A stretch of DNA of 64,000 nucleotides from Serripes groenlandicus (GCA_031761405.1 JASEVX010000007.1:28360859-28424858); one strand, 5' to 3'. Positions 9,546-19,763 are shown, numbered from the stretch's first letter. The notes: generated from the sequence alone by a model not told the origin. Numbers and translations: made by a program.

Positions 9546-9859
9546 TGTCTGAAAAAAATTGTCTTAAAATTATACATGGTTGTCTTTATTCTGTATTATC
9601 ATTACTTCAGATATTGGACAAGTCTAAAATCCTCATGTCGGGTACCAGCCTGGGCTATAGATCATGACCCACAAAATATATGTCTGCTTAATGTCAACGA
9701 ACCCTGTGCTCCACTTAGAACACACTGATAAACGTGACATTTATAAATGAATTTTATAAATGAATTTTTCGTTCTTTGAAACCCATCAGGTTTGCAAAAA
9801 CCACGTAATTTATGCAGGCCTTCCAAAAAGGGAGGAGTTTAGTTTGTATTGCACAATCA

Positions 9860-10097
9860 TTCACCCTTTCCCAAATACAACAAATCTGCAGTGGACATAC
9901 TTCTTTAAAAAAAAAAACATCTAGGGAAAAAATAGAATATCTCTTCCAATGAAAGTAATCAACTATATATAGATTAGAGTTGAAAACATTGTGGCAAAAG
10001 GTGAAATAAATCAAATGCGCAATCTTTCCTTTTCGTAACTAATATGATATTGTTAAATGCTCGCCTGCTGCAGATGCGTCAATATGCGTCGGGTTAA
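9860..10097 (-). mobile_element. M1 MITE, old copy
   Basis: TTCACCCTTTCCCAAATACA, CATCTAGGGAAAAAATAG, GTTGAAAACATTGTGGCAAA; the right end is shortened to GCGTCGGGTTAA. Confidence 0.75.
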
Positions 10098-10144
10098 TGA
10101 GAGAGTATCATCTCCACACTACTAAGTACTTACTCATTACAAGG

Positions 10145-10374
10145 TTAACCCTTTCTCTCATACAACAAATCTGCAGCAGACGACTTTGAACATGTTTTGT
10201 CAAAAAATAGAAAATCTCTATAATTGCATGGATAACCTATGACTAAAAGTGGAAAACATTGTGGCAAAAGGAGAAATTGCTTGTTTTGAGCAATTTCTTC
10301 TTTTGTCACTATGTTTTCAAAAGGCCGTCTGCTGCAGAGGCGTCAGAAAGCGTCTATATGAGGGAAAGGGTTAG
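10145..10374 (-). mobile_element. M1 MITE, young 230-bp copy
   Basis: Exactly 230 bp; left TTAA, right TTAG. The hairpin reads TTGCTTGTTTTGAGCAA, with one stem mismatch. Confidence 0.93.
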
Positions 10375-10484
10375 CTTTGCTAATATCTCAATGTATAATG
10401 TAACCAACATTGTAATTGAACGATAGCTTATAAGAAAACTTTACAGCAACTTTTCCAACAATATCCCAACGTTCCCAATCCCCT

Positions 10485-10714
10485 TTAACCCTTTCCCTCA
10501 TATAGATGCTTTTTGACGCCTCTGCAGCAGATGGCATTTTGAAAACATAGTGACAAAAGAAGAAATTGCACAAAACGAGCAATTTCTCCTTTTGCCTCAA
10601 TGCTTTCCACTTTTAGTCATAGGTTATCCATTCAATTATGGAGATTTTCAATGTTTTGACAAAATATGTTTAAAGTCGTCTGCTGCAGAATTGTCGTATG
10701 AGGGAAAGGGTTAA
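10485..10714 (+). mobile_element. M1 MITE, young 230-bp copy
   Basis: Exactly 230 bp with both TTAAs. The hairpin is GCAC on the left and GAGC on the right, a mismatched intermediate between the two fully paired forms seen in other copies. Confidence 0.95.
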
Positions 10715-10803
10715 AGGATTGGAGTGTCTAAAGTATTCGTAATGTCAGCAGAGCTCTAGATAATGGGCATTTTGCATGTACTCAAATCCTTGTTTTACCC
10801 TCT

Positions 10804-10837
10804 AACCCTATGTTGTGGGTACCCACAACATAGGGTT
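10804..10837. repeat. Perfect 34-bp palindrome
   Basis: AACCCTATGTTGTGGGT is followed at once by its exact reverse complement. A related half-site (TACCCACAGCATAGGGTTT) occurs at about 14690-14708, next to an M1 left end. Confidence 0.9.
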
Positions 10838-11479
10838 TGCTTAAATAATAAGAGAGAAATTGTGGGGAAAAGAGCTGAATATCCCTCCTTAAATGGACGT
10901 CAGACTGCTGTGTCAGTGAAACTTTTTTAAATACCTCAGTATTTAGACCACATGCAGGTGAATGGATTATATGTAAAGTGTTGACGCCATAAAATTCACC
11001 ATATATGGTTAAAAGAGTATTTTAATCCCCAATCCTTTTTTGACAATTACAGGCTTATGAAACATACTTAGTCATCCATGATAAGTTATTCATTCTGTGA
11101 AAATATTGAGGAACGAGTCATTTTCTTAATCAGAGCATTAGTTGCTTTTTCCTTTATTTATGAACACAATGGGGAAATTTAAAAAAAGAAAGAAAACAAA
11201 TTATTCTTTCAATTTGAAACACTGTTATTTAAAAAGGAATTTGATATAACAAGCAATAAGGGATGTCCCCTAAATTCACCATCGGATGACAGTCAGTGTG
11301 CCACACATAACTGAATGTGGCAGCTAAATTTATGCTGCAGCTTTTGATGTTAGAATCAGATTTCATAAAATATAATTTATTTCTTTTCTAGTAACATCAA
11401 TACAAACACAATAAATCCTTCTGTAAACAACGAATTGCTTTTCGAACTCCCTTCTTTGATTAAGGCAAACGGTCAGGCA
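10838..11479. other. No recognised feature
   Basis: AT-rich; no frame or repeat recognised. Confidence 0.45.
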
Positions 11480-11560
11480 GCTATGCAACAAAAAGTTTCC
11501 AAAAACATTGCTCAGAACAAGCAACTAACTTTTCCCCGCAATGTTTTCAACTTTATATCA
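11480..11560. mobile_element. M1 MITE hairpin relic
   Basis: AAAAACATTGCTCAGAACAA and CCCCGCAATGTTTTCAAC are the two sides of a decayed M1 hairpin; termini missing. Confidence 0.45.
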
Positions 11561-11593
11561 GCACCATTAATTAATTTTTTTGAGATATTTAAC

Positions 11594-11735
11594 TTTTTAC
11601 GCCACTTTCAACAGTTTTCAGTTATATCAAGGCTTTCTTCCATGTAAAATTACCAGAACTGCATGTTATTTTATCCTGACACCGGCAGCACGTCAATCCA
11701 AATGCTATCATTCCTAGAACTCTAACCAGTGAGAC
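11594..11735 (-). mobile_element. SINE tail and body fragment (S2-like)
   Basis: TTTTTACGCCACTTTCAACA, CAGTTATATCAAGG and TTATCCTGACACCGGC match the tail-proximal half of S2 in reverse; no head. Confidence 0.65.
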
Positions 11736-11779
11736 CAAAAGCAACTAGAACTATCACTGTCAGAAGATGATAAATACCC

Positions 11780-12042
11780 CCCCTAAACGGCACCTTGACC
11801 TACACCATAACTTAATAAGTGAAAGGGCCATAACTCTGTAAAATAACATGCAATTGTAACCCCTTTAGGATATGCACATCTCCTCTTGGTATAGAAGCTT
11901 CATGTAAAATGTTATTGAATTTCACCCAGTGGTTTGTAAGAAATAAGCCGGACAAAATATGGCTTCCGACCGACAGACAGACAGACAGCCCGACACAATG
12001 ACTCCTACATACCCCCTCTTCTTCGAAGGGAGTATAACTACA
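11780..12042. repeat. Dispersed-repeat candidate with (GACA)n
   Basis: Contains GGGCCATAACTCTGTAAA, CACCCAGTGGTTTGTAAGAA, a short GACAGACAGACAGACAG run and CTCTTCTTCGAAGGGAGTAT. I recall this combination as common in mollusc genomes and it may be a SINE or similar retroposon; only one copy is in the window, so family and ends cannot be set. Confidence 0.4.
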
Positions 12043-12094
12043 CTACCATGTGTGGTATAATAACCTGACCAATCAATGGCAGGTTTTCCTGCAC

Positions 12095-12250
12095 CATAAT
12101 GAGCAATTTCTCTTTTTGCAGCAATGTTATGGAGTCAGTTATAATTCTTCAATCATATATAATTTCATTGGTAGAGAATTTTTCATATGTTTGTCTCAAG
12201 GTTTTCAAAGTGAACTGCTGCAGATTTGTTGTACGTGGGAAAGGGTGAAA
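12095..12250 (+). mobile_element. M1 MITE, right two-thirds
   Basis: Starts in the hairpin (ATAATGAGCAATTTCTC) and ends CAGATTTGTTGTACGTGGGA with AAGGG; right TTAA decayed. Confidence 0.65.
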
Positions 12251-12448
12251 AGGCTGAATAAAAAGGCAATCTAACCCACTACAATGACTAACATTAACAA
12301 GTCCAGGAAGTATTGACCCTCTTTTGACCCCTAAGATTTAGTATCAGTTAGATCAACAATTACAACATTGTCCTTGTTGTAATTCTCACCTAATCAAATA
12401 ACATATCCTTCCGATATGACCCACAGGCACATGCAATCTCACATCAAC

Positions 12449-12638
12449 CCTCCCTTTCCCACATACAAATAACTGCAGCAGATGACTGCAATTACCAAGT
12501 CCAAACAATAGAAATTTCTATAAATTATAGAATCATTATTGAATAGAGTCAGTTGAAATCATTGTGGCTGGTGGAGAATTTCTCCTTTTGCCAGAATAAT
12601 TTCAAAAGTCAGTGATGCAGAGGAAGAGCATTTGGGCT
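12449..12638 (-). mobile_element. M1 MITE, old copy
   Basis: CCCTTTCCCACATACAAATA, CTGCAGCAGATGAC, GAATTTCTCCTTTTGCCAGA; the right terminus is lost after GATGCAGAGGA. Confidence 0.65.
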
Positions 12639-12888
12639 TCTATACCAAAGGCCTTGGGTTTGATTCCTGTGATGTCATGAGAGGGTTCTGCCTTTCGGTT
12701 AAGTATCCAGACTTCAAGCATGATTAATATAAGCTTATTTAAATGCTTGTTTCGCAATTGATGTACAATAAATAAGTTTCAATTAAATTATCAATTAAGA
12801 AGCAGCTATGATGTTTAGAGGGCTGGATGACCAACAGAGGAGATCCTGATTGCAGAGGTCACATAGCTGGTCTAAATCTTCATATTGC

Positions 12889-13043
12889 AGACGCATCGTG
12901 ACCCATGCGCAGCAGACGACTTTTCAAAACATTGTGCCAAAAGAAGAAATGATTATAATTGAAATTTAAAAAACATATCCATATTTTTGCCTATAAAAGA
13001 GTCATCTGCTGCATTAATTTGTTGTATGTATGAAAGGGTTAGT
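12889..13043 (+). mobile_element. M1 MITE, old, left end missing
   Basis: GCGCAGCAGACGACTTTTCA, AAACATTGTGCCAAAAGAAG, then TTGTTGTATGTATGAAAGGG and TTAG. Confidence 0.65.
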
Positions 13044-13706
13044 GTCCCTAAAAGGAGAGTTACCATGGCAGGTGGTTTAGATCATACTGTACCCCAATGA
13101 TTTAGCTTTTTCCTGTTATTGGAATATATTTTCAAAGCAAACAACTCTTATACGATCATAATCAGGCATGGCTTAATATGCTCCCATCTAGTAGTGGATG
13201 TACTTTGCTCTCTAAAGGACACTACCATACCTGTGTTTCACATATAAAATCAATACACAGAAGTAGTAAAATGTGAGTTATTGATAGCAAAGGTAGCCTG
13301 GACCCTCCCCCCTTGAATTATCGCCTTAAACCCACAGGTAAACATGTGGATATCTCTGTAAGATAATTATACAGATACACTCACAAAAACATTGACATTT
13401 AAATGACCTAATTAAGAAATACTTCACAGTTGATTATGCAGACAGTATACATGTAAATTGCAATCTATTTATAAACCATGCTATAGACCTGCTATATGAG
13501 CAAAACATGTACTTTATACAGTCAAATGCTACCATATAGCTTAAAACTGTCTACTTGACATGATATTTTTTTGTTGTCTGCTTTGAAAAGATCTGGGAAA
13601 CAGGTTGTTTACCTACGGGAATGTTGGAAAGGCAGTTTCATACAGCAGTATTGCAATTTGCATACAGTACAGAATTTCAATAAAACACAAATATCTGCAG
13701 AAGAAC
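13044..13706. other. No recognised feature
   Basis: AT-rich intronic sequence without recognisable repeats or frames. Confidence 0.5.
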
Positions 13707-13834
13707 ACATTTAACCCACTTCAAAGTTGCAGATCCTTTATGACAAATCTCCAGCAGACGACTTTTAAAAAGTTGCGGCAACTCTGTTCAATATTTAAAC
13801 TTTTTAGAGTGTTTGTATGTGGGAATTGGTTTAA
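13707..13834. mobile_element. M1 MITE relic
   Basis: TTTAACCCACTTCAAAG, CTCCAGCAGACGACTTTTAA and TTTGTATGTGGGAATTGGTT retain M1 order; heavily decayed. Confidence 0.45.
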
Positions 13835-14050
13835 AGTTTTCTCTATCATATGTAAAGAGTTTACTGTATGTTAACACAGGGGAAAGCTTGTTTTTCTCAG
13901 GATAGTTTTAGGGTGTGGTGGCCTGTAATATTAACATGTTCTTTTAAAAACAGTAGGATTTTGATATAGTAAATAATTCTCACCATTGATGTTGATAACA
14001 TTTTGATAATTTTACTCTATCTTACGGTAACATTCCCCAATTCACTCATG

Positions 14051-14265
14051 TTAACCCTTTCCCACATACAACAAATCAGCAGCAGACCACTTTGAAAACA
14101 GGCAAAAGTATGCACAATCTCTGTATATGAAAGTATAATGATTTAATAGAGTTGAAAAACGTTGTGACAATTAAAAGCAGAACACGCTCATTCTCCTTTT
14201 CCCACAATGCTTTCAAGAGTTGTTAGCTGCAGATGCATCAGTGTCTGCCAGTGGAAATTGGTTAA
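14051..14265 (-). mobile_element. M1 MITE, old copy
   Basis: TTAACCCTTTCCCACATACA at left, AGAGTTGAAAAACGTTGTGA in the middle, GTGGAAATTGGTTAA at right. Confidence 0.78.
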
Positions 14266-14481
14266 CCTTTCAAAAACACTCGACTATTATAAGCAACTTT
14301 AAGGAGCATTATCTTTATCCATTTGTACTCTCGATTTATACAGAGTTTTGACGTAGATCAGCCTGCATCATCTTCATCTATACTGTTTATTACAGACTAA
14401 ATTATTGCTATCGAAGGTTCTTCAAATGTTTCCATTTTTAATAATAATAGCGAGAAAAAGGAGCAAATGTTACACATACAC

Positions 14482-14685
14482 CTAAACATTTTCCCACATT
14501 CAGCAAATCTGCAGCAGACGAATTTCAAAATATATAGGCAGTGTGAAATATCTCCATTTAAGAAATGTTGATTATTGAAAAGAATTGAAAACATTGTGCC
14601 AAAAGGAGAAATGAGTAATTTCTTCTTTTACCACAATGTTTTCAAAAGTCGACTGTTTACAGAGGCATCAGAAATGAGACATTTG
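14482..14685 (-). mobile_element. M1 MITE, old, ends decayed
   Basis: ATTTTCCCACATTCAGCAAA, TCTGCAGCAGACGAATTTCA, GAATTGAAAACATTGTGCCA, AGAGGCATCAGAAATGAGAC. Confidence 0.65.
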
Positions 14686-14705
14686 GAATACCCACAGCAT
14701 AGGGT

Positions 14706-15025
14706 TTAACACGTTCGACATGTAGACGCTTTCTGACGCCTCTGCAGCAAACGACTTTTGAAAACAATGTGGCAAAAGAAGAAATTGCTCATAAAGAGCA
14801 ATATATCCTTTTGCCATAATGTTTCTAACTTACTCTATTCAATTCATTTCTACTTTAAATTAAAGAGATTTTCACCATTTTTGCCTAGATGATTTCAAAG
14901 ACGTCTGTAGTCTCAATGTATCGCCGTTATATATTGCATTGTAGGATGCGAACAGTCAAAAATATAAAATCGCAACCTGGTCTAAGACGTCTGCTGCAGA
15001 CTAGTTCTATGTGGGAAAGGGTTAA
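14706..15025 (+). mobile_element. M1 MITE with internal insertion or duplication
   Basis: Complete ends (TTAACACGTTCGACATGTAG and GTGGGAAAGGGTTAA). The right arm is split by about 80 bp of unrelated sequence lying between two copies of AAGACGTCTG (about 14898 and 14985), as if an insertion duplicated its target. Confidence 0.8.
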
Positions 15026-15177
15026 AGGTAAAAAAGAATTCCAATACATGATGACATGCTCTATATAAACACGTGAGCAATCAAGGTACCATGTTGGAGT
15101 AAAGGGTTAAACCGGTAACTTTAATAATTAACAGACTGATCGACAGACAGACAGAAAGACAGACAAATGGAACAGTC

Positions 15178-15186
15178 AACTTACCA
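15178..15186 (-). other. Splice donor of filamin coding exon 1
   Basis: On the minus strand the exon ends ATATTG and the intron begins GTAAGT, a near-consensus U1 site. The open frame runs on into a (TCTG)-rich sequence, which supports the boundary. Intron 1 extends leftwards beyond the window start unless a short exon was missed. Confidence 0.88.
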
Positions 15187-15521
15187 ATATTTACAATCCT
15201 TATCCCTTCATCCTTTTCCAAGAATTCCAAGGCTTTGGTAACATTCTCCAGCTTCTGGGTTCTGAAGTTCGGTCGTTTGTTGACTCTGGAGAACGACTTG
15301 CCGGAGAGCACTTCTACCAGCCCGATGAGCCTCAAACCATCAGCAAAGTCGGTCTCAAGATTCGTTACTGTTTTGTTGCAAGACTTCAGATGTTCGTTTG
15401 CCCATCTTGTAAATGTGTTTTTCTGAATTATCTTCCATTGCGCGTCGTCTGCTAATTCTCTTTCAGTGGCAGGCATTTCTTCGTCTTCTTCGTCCAAAAG
15501 GTCTTCGTCGTATGAACTCAT
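15185..15521 (-). CDS. Filamin, first coding exon (N-terminal part of actin-binding CH1 domain)
   Basis: Filamin cross-links actin filaments in the cortical cytoskeleton; its N-terminus is a pair of calponin-homology (CH) domains that bind F-actin. The exon starts at the ATG at 15521 and encodes 112 full codons plus one base. Residues 1-25 are an acidic leader; residues 26-45 ([20 protein letters not shown]) match the first actin-binding helix; 58-74 ([17 protein letters not shown]) is the conserved CH core; 90-101 is the [11 protein letters not shown] helix. The wording is closer to filamin than to alpha-actinin or spectrin. The frame meets a GTAAGT donor at 15184-15179, and the read-through beyond it is simple-sequence intron. 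The exon ends in phase 1 just before the position where filamins continue with an aspartate/serine-rich linker. Only this exon lies in the window; exon 2 was not found to the left. Family known; the assignment is by motif reading. Confidence 0.93.
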
Positions 15522-15680
15522 GTTTACGGTCTTGGGGGGCGTGTCACTAGAGATAAATTAACCAATCGAATCGCGTTGCTCTCAATTAGCGTGTGTAGTA
15601 TTTATCAACTGTCAACCTAAAAGTTGTATCTGTTCTTTCGTCTTTCTTTCTATTTGGTAGAGTTTATTAAAACCTGAAAA
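15522..15680 (-). promoter_or_regulatory. Filamin 5' UTR and possible upstream acceptor or promoter
   Basis: Immediately upstream of the ATG the minus strand reads a C-rich leader. A TTATCTCTAG ending at 15547 could be a 3' splice site, making the start codon lie in exon 2 of the transcript. An ATTGG box (inverted CCAAT) follows a few bases further upstream and would suit a promoter instead. The sequence does not decide between the two. No TATA box was seen. Confidence 0.35.
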
Positions 15681-15789
15681 ATAAAAACAAAATTAACGTT
15701 TACTTTCAGGCATATTAATGGATAGTACGTGAAAACCGACCAACTTATTGAAATAACAATAGTAAACACGAAAACAAATGAATCGTCTG

Positions 15790-15880
15790 TATTTCGTTTC
15801 CTTGATACAGACGACATTTGAAAGGCATTTTAAGCAGACGACTTTTGAAAACATTTTGGGAAAAGCTCAACGCTTTCTCT
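15790..15880 (+). mobile_element. M1 MITE fragments
   Basis: Two versions of CAGACGACATTTGAAA / AGCAGACGACTTTTGAAAAC stand in tandem; no termini. Lies upstream of the filamin exon. Confidence 0.45.
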
Positions 15881-16418
15881 TAATACTTTCGGCTGCTTAT
15901 AAATCTTATATATTAACGGTATTCCAGAATATGAAATGTTATGAAGACATTTTGGAAGCAGACGACTCTTTAAACATAATTTAAGTAATCCATTCAGCCA
16001 CGGACTACTAATTCGTATTATTACACGTAGTCCCTGGTGCAACATAACTGGGCTAGAGTATGCAAAAAGAACTGCTAGAGTGCTATTTATTCTATAAACA
16101 CAGATACTAGCTCCAAGATATCCAATTTTGAAGAATAGTCAACCACGAACCGTACTTTTTCGTTAAATACTTTTTTCTCGATGTCTTCGTTTCCCAACGA
16201 TGTGCTATTTCAATTAGCTTGTAATGTCAACTGTATAAGACTTAGCAAAAATATGTGAAGATATTTATACAACTATTCAATCCACTTAACAATCTGAACT
16301 AGACGACCGCTACAGTGTCCCTTCCTATCATAACACCAAATGAAACAGGCCGCACGAATACCTTGTTAGACCAAATACGTATACAACAATTCATCAACTA
16401 TAGTATAACATACTTTGA
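15881..16418. other. No recognised feature
   Basis: Possible filamin promoter-distal region; no motif I can support. Confidence 0.45.
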
Positions 16419-16645
16419 ATAACCCTTTCCCACATACAACAAATCTGCAGCAGACGACTTTGAAAACATAGTGACAAAAACCTAAAAAAAATCTCCATAA
16501 AAGATTGCTAAAAAAAAAAAGTTGAAAACATTGTGGCCAAAGGTGAAATTGCTCATCATGAGCAATTTCACCTTTGGCCACAATGTTTTCAAAAGTCGTA
16601 TGTTGCTATTGCGTCAGATTGCGTCTGCAGGTGGGAAAGGGTTAA
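16419..16645 (-). mobile_element. M1 MITE with perfect hairpin
   Basis: Left flank ATAA, CCCTTTCCCACATACAACAA; right end GCAGGTGGGAAAGGGTTAA. Its interior from 16522 to 16592 is a perfect palindrome (35-bp arms, 1-base spacer). Confidence 0.9.
16522..16592. repeat. 71-bp perfect hairpin inside M1
   Basis: Left arm TTGAAAACATTGTGGCCAAA... ends at GCTCAT, single C at 16557, right arm is the exact complement. In other M1 copies the same hairpin has several mismatches. Confidence 0.92.
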
Positions 16646-16693
16646 AAAACAGTTCTAGACCTGTTTGCATCTTATAAGTTTTGATGTAGCTGA

Positions 16694-17000
16694 TTGATTG
16701 ATTGATTGGGGTTTAACGCCGTTTTTAACAATTTCTCAGTTATATCACGGCGGCCAGTTCACCAACTCATGCATTTCCTGGTTTTCTCACACCAGTACTC
16801 CACACAACAAACTTCCCAAGCAACTGGCTGCTTTTCCACATAGACTTAGCTCATTGGTGGAAGACGAATGACGCATGTCGCATTGACTTTTTTGTCAATC
16901 GTCGGAAAGAAAGTTGGCCGAGCCGGGATTCGAACTCACAACCCCTGGATTGACAGCCCGCGTCTCTACTGAGCTACCGACTGAGCTACCGGGGCTCGGC
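16694..17000 (-). mobile_element. SINE S1, full length, with 13-bp target duplication
   Basis: The direct repeat TTGATGTAGCTGA stands at 16681-16693 and 17001-17013. Sequence almost matches the copy at 117-413, with a small duplication in the head (GAGCTACCGACTGAGCTACC). Confidence 0.93.
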
Positions 17001-17034
17001 TTGATGTAGCTGAAGGTGAAGATGTGTATGCATG

Positions 17035-17080
17035 GTGTTTTACGTCGCTTTCAACAGCATGTAAGTCATATAACGACATT
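17035..17080 (-). mobile_element. SINE tail fragment
   Basis: GTTTTACGTCGCTTTCAACA and GTCATATAACGAC match the shared SINE tail in reverse. Confidence 0.45.
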
Positions 17081-17160
17081 TTGTCGAGGCGTTTCTTCTC
17101 GTCAATATATCATTGAATATATGAAAGCTTTTCATCGTATGGTACCATTATCGTTCAGTG

Positions 17161-17205
17161 AAACCTTTCCCAAATACGACAATCTGCAGACGTGTTTCGA
17201 AAATT
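17161..17205 (-). mobile_element. M1 MITE 5'-end fragment
   Basis: AAACCTTTCCCAAATACGAC then AATCTGCAGACGTG; cut off by the following SINE tail. Confidence 0.5.
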
Positions 17206-17614
17206 GATTGACTGATTTTGGCTTTACGGCGATTTGAGAAAAAAAAAAGAGCAGTCATATCATAGCGACCGGTTCACTCGTCCATGTTTTTCTGTGCTTT
17301 CTCACAACAGTTCTCAACGCAACAGTCTTTCCAGGCAACTGGCTGGTTTTCCACATAGGACTATTAGCCCTTGGGTGGAAGACGAATGACGCTTGCCGCA
17401 ATTGCTTTTTGTCAAACGTCGGAAAAAATACTGACCGAGCTTGGGTTGGAACTCACAACCCCTGGATTGATAGCCCCGTGTCGCTACCCACTGAGCTACC
17501 GGAACTCACAGCCCCTAGATGTATAGCCCGTGTCGCTACCCACTGAGCTACCGGAACTCACAGCCCCTAGATGTAAAGCCCGTGTCGCTACCGACTGAGC
17601 TACCGGGGCTTGGC
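17206..17614 (-). mobile_element. SINE S1 with tandemly triplicated head
   Basis: Tail (ATTGATTGACTGATTTTGGC) at the left, body, then the tRNA-like head repeated three times at a 52-bp period (starting about 17449, 17501 and 17553), each with CGCTACCCACTGAGCTACCG or a variant. Confidence 0.85.
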
Positions 17615-17643
17615 GTATTTCCTCAAATAGGCAGTAAACTATC

Positions 17644-17873
17644 TTAACCCTTTCCCTCATACGACAATTCTGCAGCAGACGACTTTGAACGTATTTTGTC
17701 AAAACATAGAAAATCTCTATAATTGAATGGATAACCTATGACTAAAAGTGGAAAACATTGTGGCAAAAGGAGAAATTGCACGTTTTGTGCAATTTCTTCT
17801 TTTGTCACTATGTTTTCAAAAAGCCGTCTGCTGCAGTGGCGTCCGAAAGCGTTTATATGACGGAAAGGGTTAA
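17644..17873 (-). mobile_element. M1 MITE, young 230-bp copy
   Basis: Exactly 230 bp, both TTAAs. Stem GCAC/GTGC. A few changes in the right terminus (GACGGAAAGGG). Confidence 0.94.
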
Positions 17874-17879
17874 AAGCCA

Positions 17880-18029
17880 TATAGACAAAAATCTTGAAAA
17901 TGTCTATGAAGGAAATAATACATATCCAATATAAATGGAAACATTGCGACAAAAGGAGACAATGCTTGTTATGAGCAAGTCATCTGATGTAGGCAGGTCG
18001 AAATGGGTCTGCATGTGGGAAAGGGTTAA
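17880..18029 (-). mobile_element. M1 MITE, old, left end missing
   Basis: ATGGAAACATTGCGACAAAA, TGCTTGTTATGAGCAAG, then GCATGTGGGAAAGGGTTAA. Confidence 0.65.
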
Positions 18030-18125
18030 ACAAATCGATAGGCTAAACCCACATATATTTGCACTAAGTACACCACAACATCGCCTACTTAATATGTAAT
18101 TTTGATAAATTTGTTTTTTAACAGT

Positions 18126-18342
18126 TTAACCCTTTCCCACAATGAACATATCTGCAACAGACGACATTGGAAACATCTAGCCAAAAGTATTGTAAATATC
18201 TTTATAACGTATATTTATTGAAAATATTTGTAAACATCGTGGCTAAAGAAGACATTGATCAGTTTTTCATTGTCAACTTTTTCAAAATTCGTCTGCTGTG
18301 GATAGGTCAAAATGCGTCTAAATGTGGTGAAATGTAAACAAT
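18126..18342 (-). mobile_element. M1 MITE, old copy
   Basis: TTAACCCTTTCCCACAATGA, AACAGACGACATTGGAAACA, then GTCTGCTGTGGATAGGTCAA and a decayed right end. Confidence 0.7.
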
Positions 18343-18483
18343 AACCAAGGAAGGTTTGTTCTGACACATGATTGAATAATGGCCGCATTGAATACTGAAC
18401 CGTAAGCGTTCAAGTGTTGGTAATGCATTTATATGCCCGTGAGCCTCCATATTTGGTCGAATAAAAATATTCTTGGTATGTTT

Positions 18484-18690
18484 AGTTTAGTTTAGTTTAA
18501 CTTATTCATTTTCAGCTTATTTTAATCGCGCTCAATGTCTGCTTTCTGGCGAGTTCCCTAGTACTCGCACCATTTGTGTGGAAAAAGCCCAAAGGCAGAA
18601 CCTGCTCACCATTGGGATTCGAACCAGGAACCTTTGGGTATGAAATAACCCAAGAAGGCCATAAGACCCTGGATCGCTCACCTGGGAATG
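18484..18690 (-). mobile_element. SINE S4
   Basis: Reverse-strand head with ATTCGAACCAGGAACC (B-box side) and CCATAAGACCCTGGATCGC, body GGAAAAAGCCCAAAGGCAGA, and a (GTTTA)n tail at 18480-18500. A second, more decayed copy is at 34030-34155. The tail differs from S1 to S3. Confidence 0.7.
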
Positions 18691-18791
18691 TGCCCTTGAC
18701 GACATTATCACATTTACAAGCCAATTACATTATTCTGATTAACATATTGTTTTCCCACTTAAGTTTATCTGCATTATCCGAGTTAGTGCAA

Positions 18792-19024
18792 CAAACCCTT
18801 TCCCTCATACGACAACACATTCTGCAGCAGACGACTTTGAACATATTTTGTCAAATAATGGAAAATCTCTATAATTGAATGGATAACCTATGACTAAAAG
18901 TGGAAAACATTGTGACAAAACGAGAAATTGCACGTTTTGTGCAATTTCTTCTTTTGTCACTATGTTTTCAAAAAACCGTCTGCTGCAGAGGCGTCAGAAA
19001 GCGTCTATATGAGGGCAAGGGACA
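18792..19024 (-). mobile_element. M1 MITE, young copy with mutated flanks
   Basis: CCCTTTCCCTCATACGACAA to TATATGAGGGCAAGGG; flanking CAAA and ACAT replace TTAA, and there is a 3-bp insertion near the left end. Confidence 0.9.
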
Positions 19025-19763
19025 TGTCCAAACTCTTAGGGACAATCCTTTTTACAGTTCAAAATACTTAGTGAGTCAACCTAGGAACACTCTGTACTCA
19101 GGTGAGATAAACCACCTACACGTTTTCAAACGGACATCAATAATTTACAACTTGTGAATCATAAAGAGATAAGAAAGACCAGACTGCATACATGTACAAA
19201 CTCATCCAAATCGTCAGGTGACAGAAATGAGCTGTTGGACGTTTTACCACGCTCTGGCATGGTGTCGTTATGCACTTTTATTATAGCGAACTTAATTACA
19301 CATTAGCAAGCAATCTAACTATTATCGCGTTATGCGAGACGTTCAACACAATTTACTTATCGCGTTATGCATGCCTGTAAACAGCATTGTCGAACAATGC
19401 AGACAAATTTCAGACTGTACATTCAAGGAGTCTGGGTCTACATCATTCTCTACACTTTTGCTAATGCTTAGTAAATCCTAGCCCAGTGATATGCAAAAAC
19501 CCAAGTTTTTGATACTATTTAGCTACAGTATTCTCGCCAAATGGCTGTATACCCGAGCGAGCACCATCATTAACTAGTTGCAGAAATCGAGCAGCGTAAC
19601 AAATCAAGTGCAATTGCTACACGTTTCATTCAGATCAGCCTGTCAGATTCGCCGTCGAGTCACAGAAAATTTCAAAAAACTTTCTATCAAATAGTGTACG
19701 TGATATATTGGACTCCGTAGAGTGTGTACTATCTATCATGAACGCAGACGTATACCTTTAACA
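19025..19763. other. No recognised feature
   Basis: Unique-looking sequence with no frame or repeat that I can support. Confidence 0.5.

Larger units (their letters stand above)
1..15184 (-). other. Filamin intron 1 (inferred), transposon-filled
   Basis: Everything left of the exon on the minus strand should be transcribed as filamin intron 1 if no exon was missed. No reading frame resembling the second half of CH1 or CH2 was found here. The interval holds at least 25 M1 MITE copies or fragments, several SINE pieces and two nested foldback elements, annotated separately. Confidence 0.6.

Noticed and set aside
1..15184. Search for filamin exon 2 (end of CH1 and start of CH2)
   Set aside because: No minus-strand frame with the expected tryptophan-rich helix of the second half of CH1 was found by eye. 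A very short exon could have been missed.
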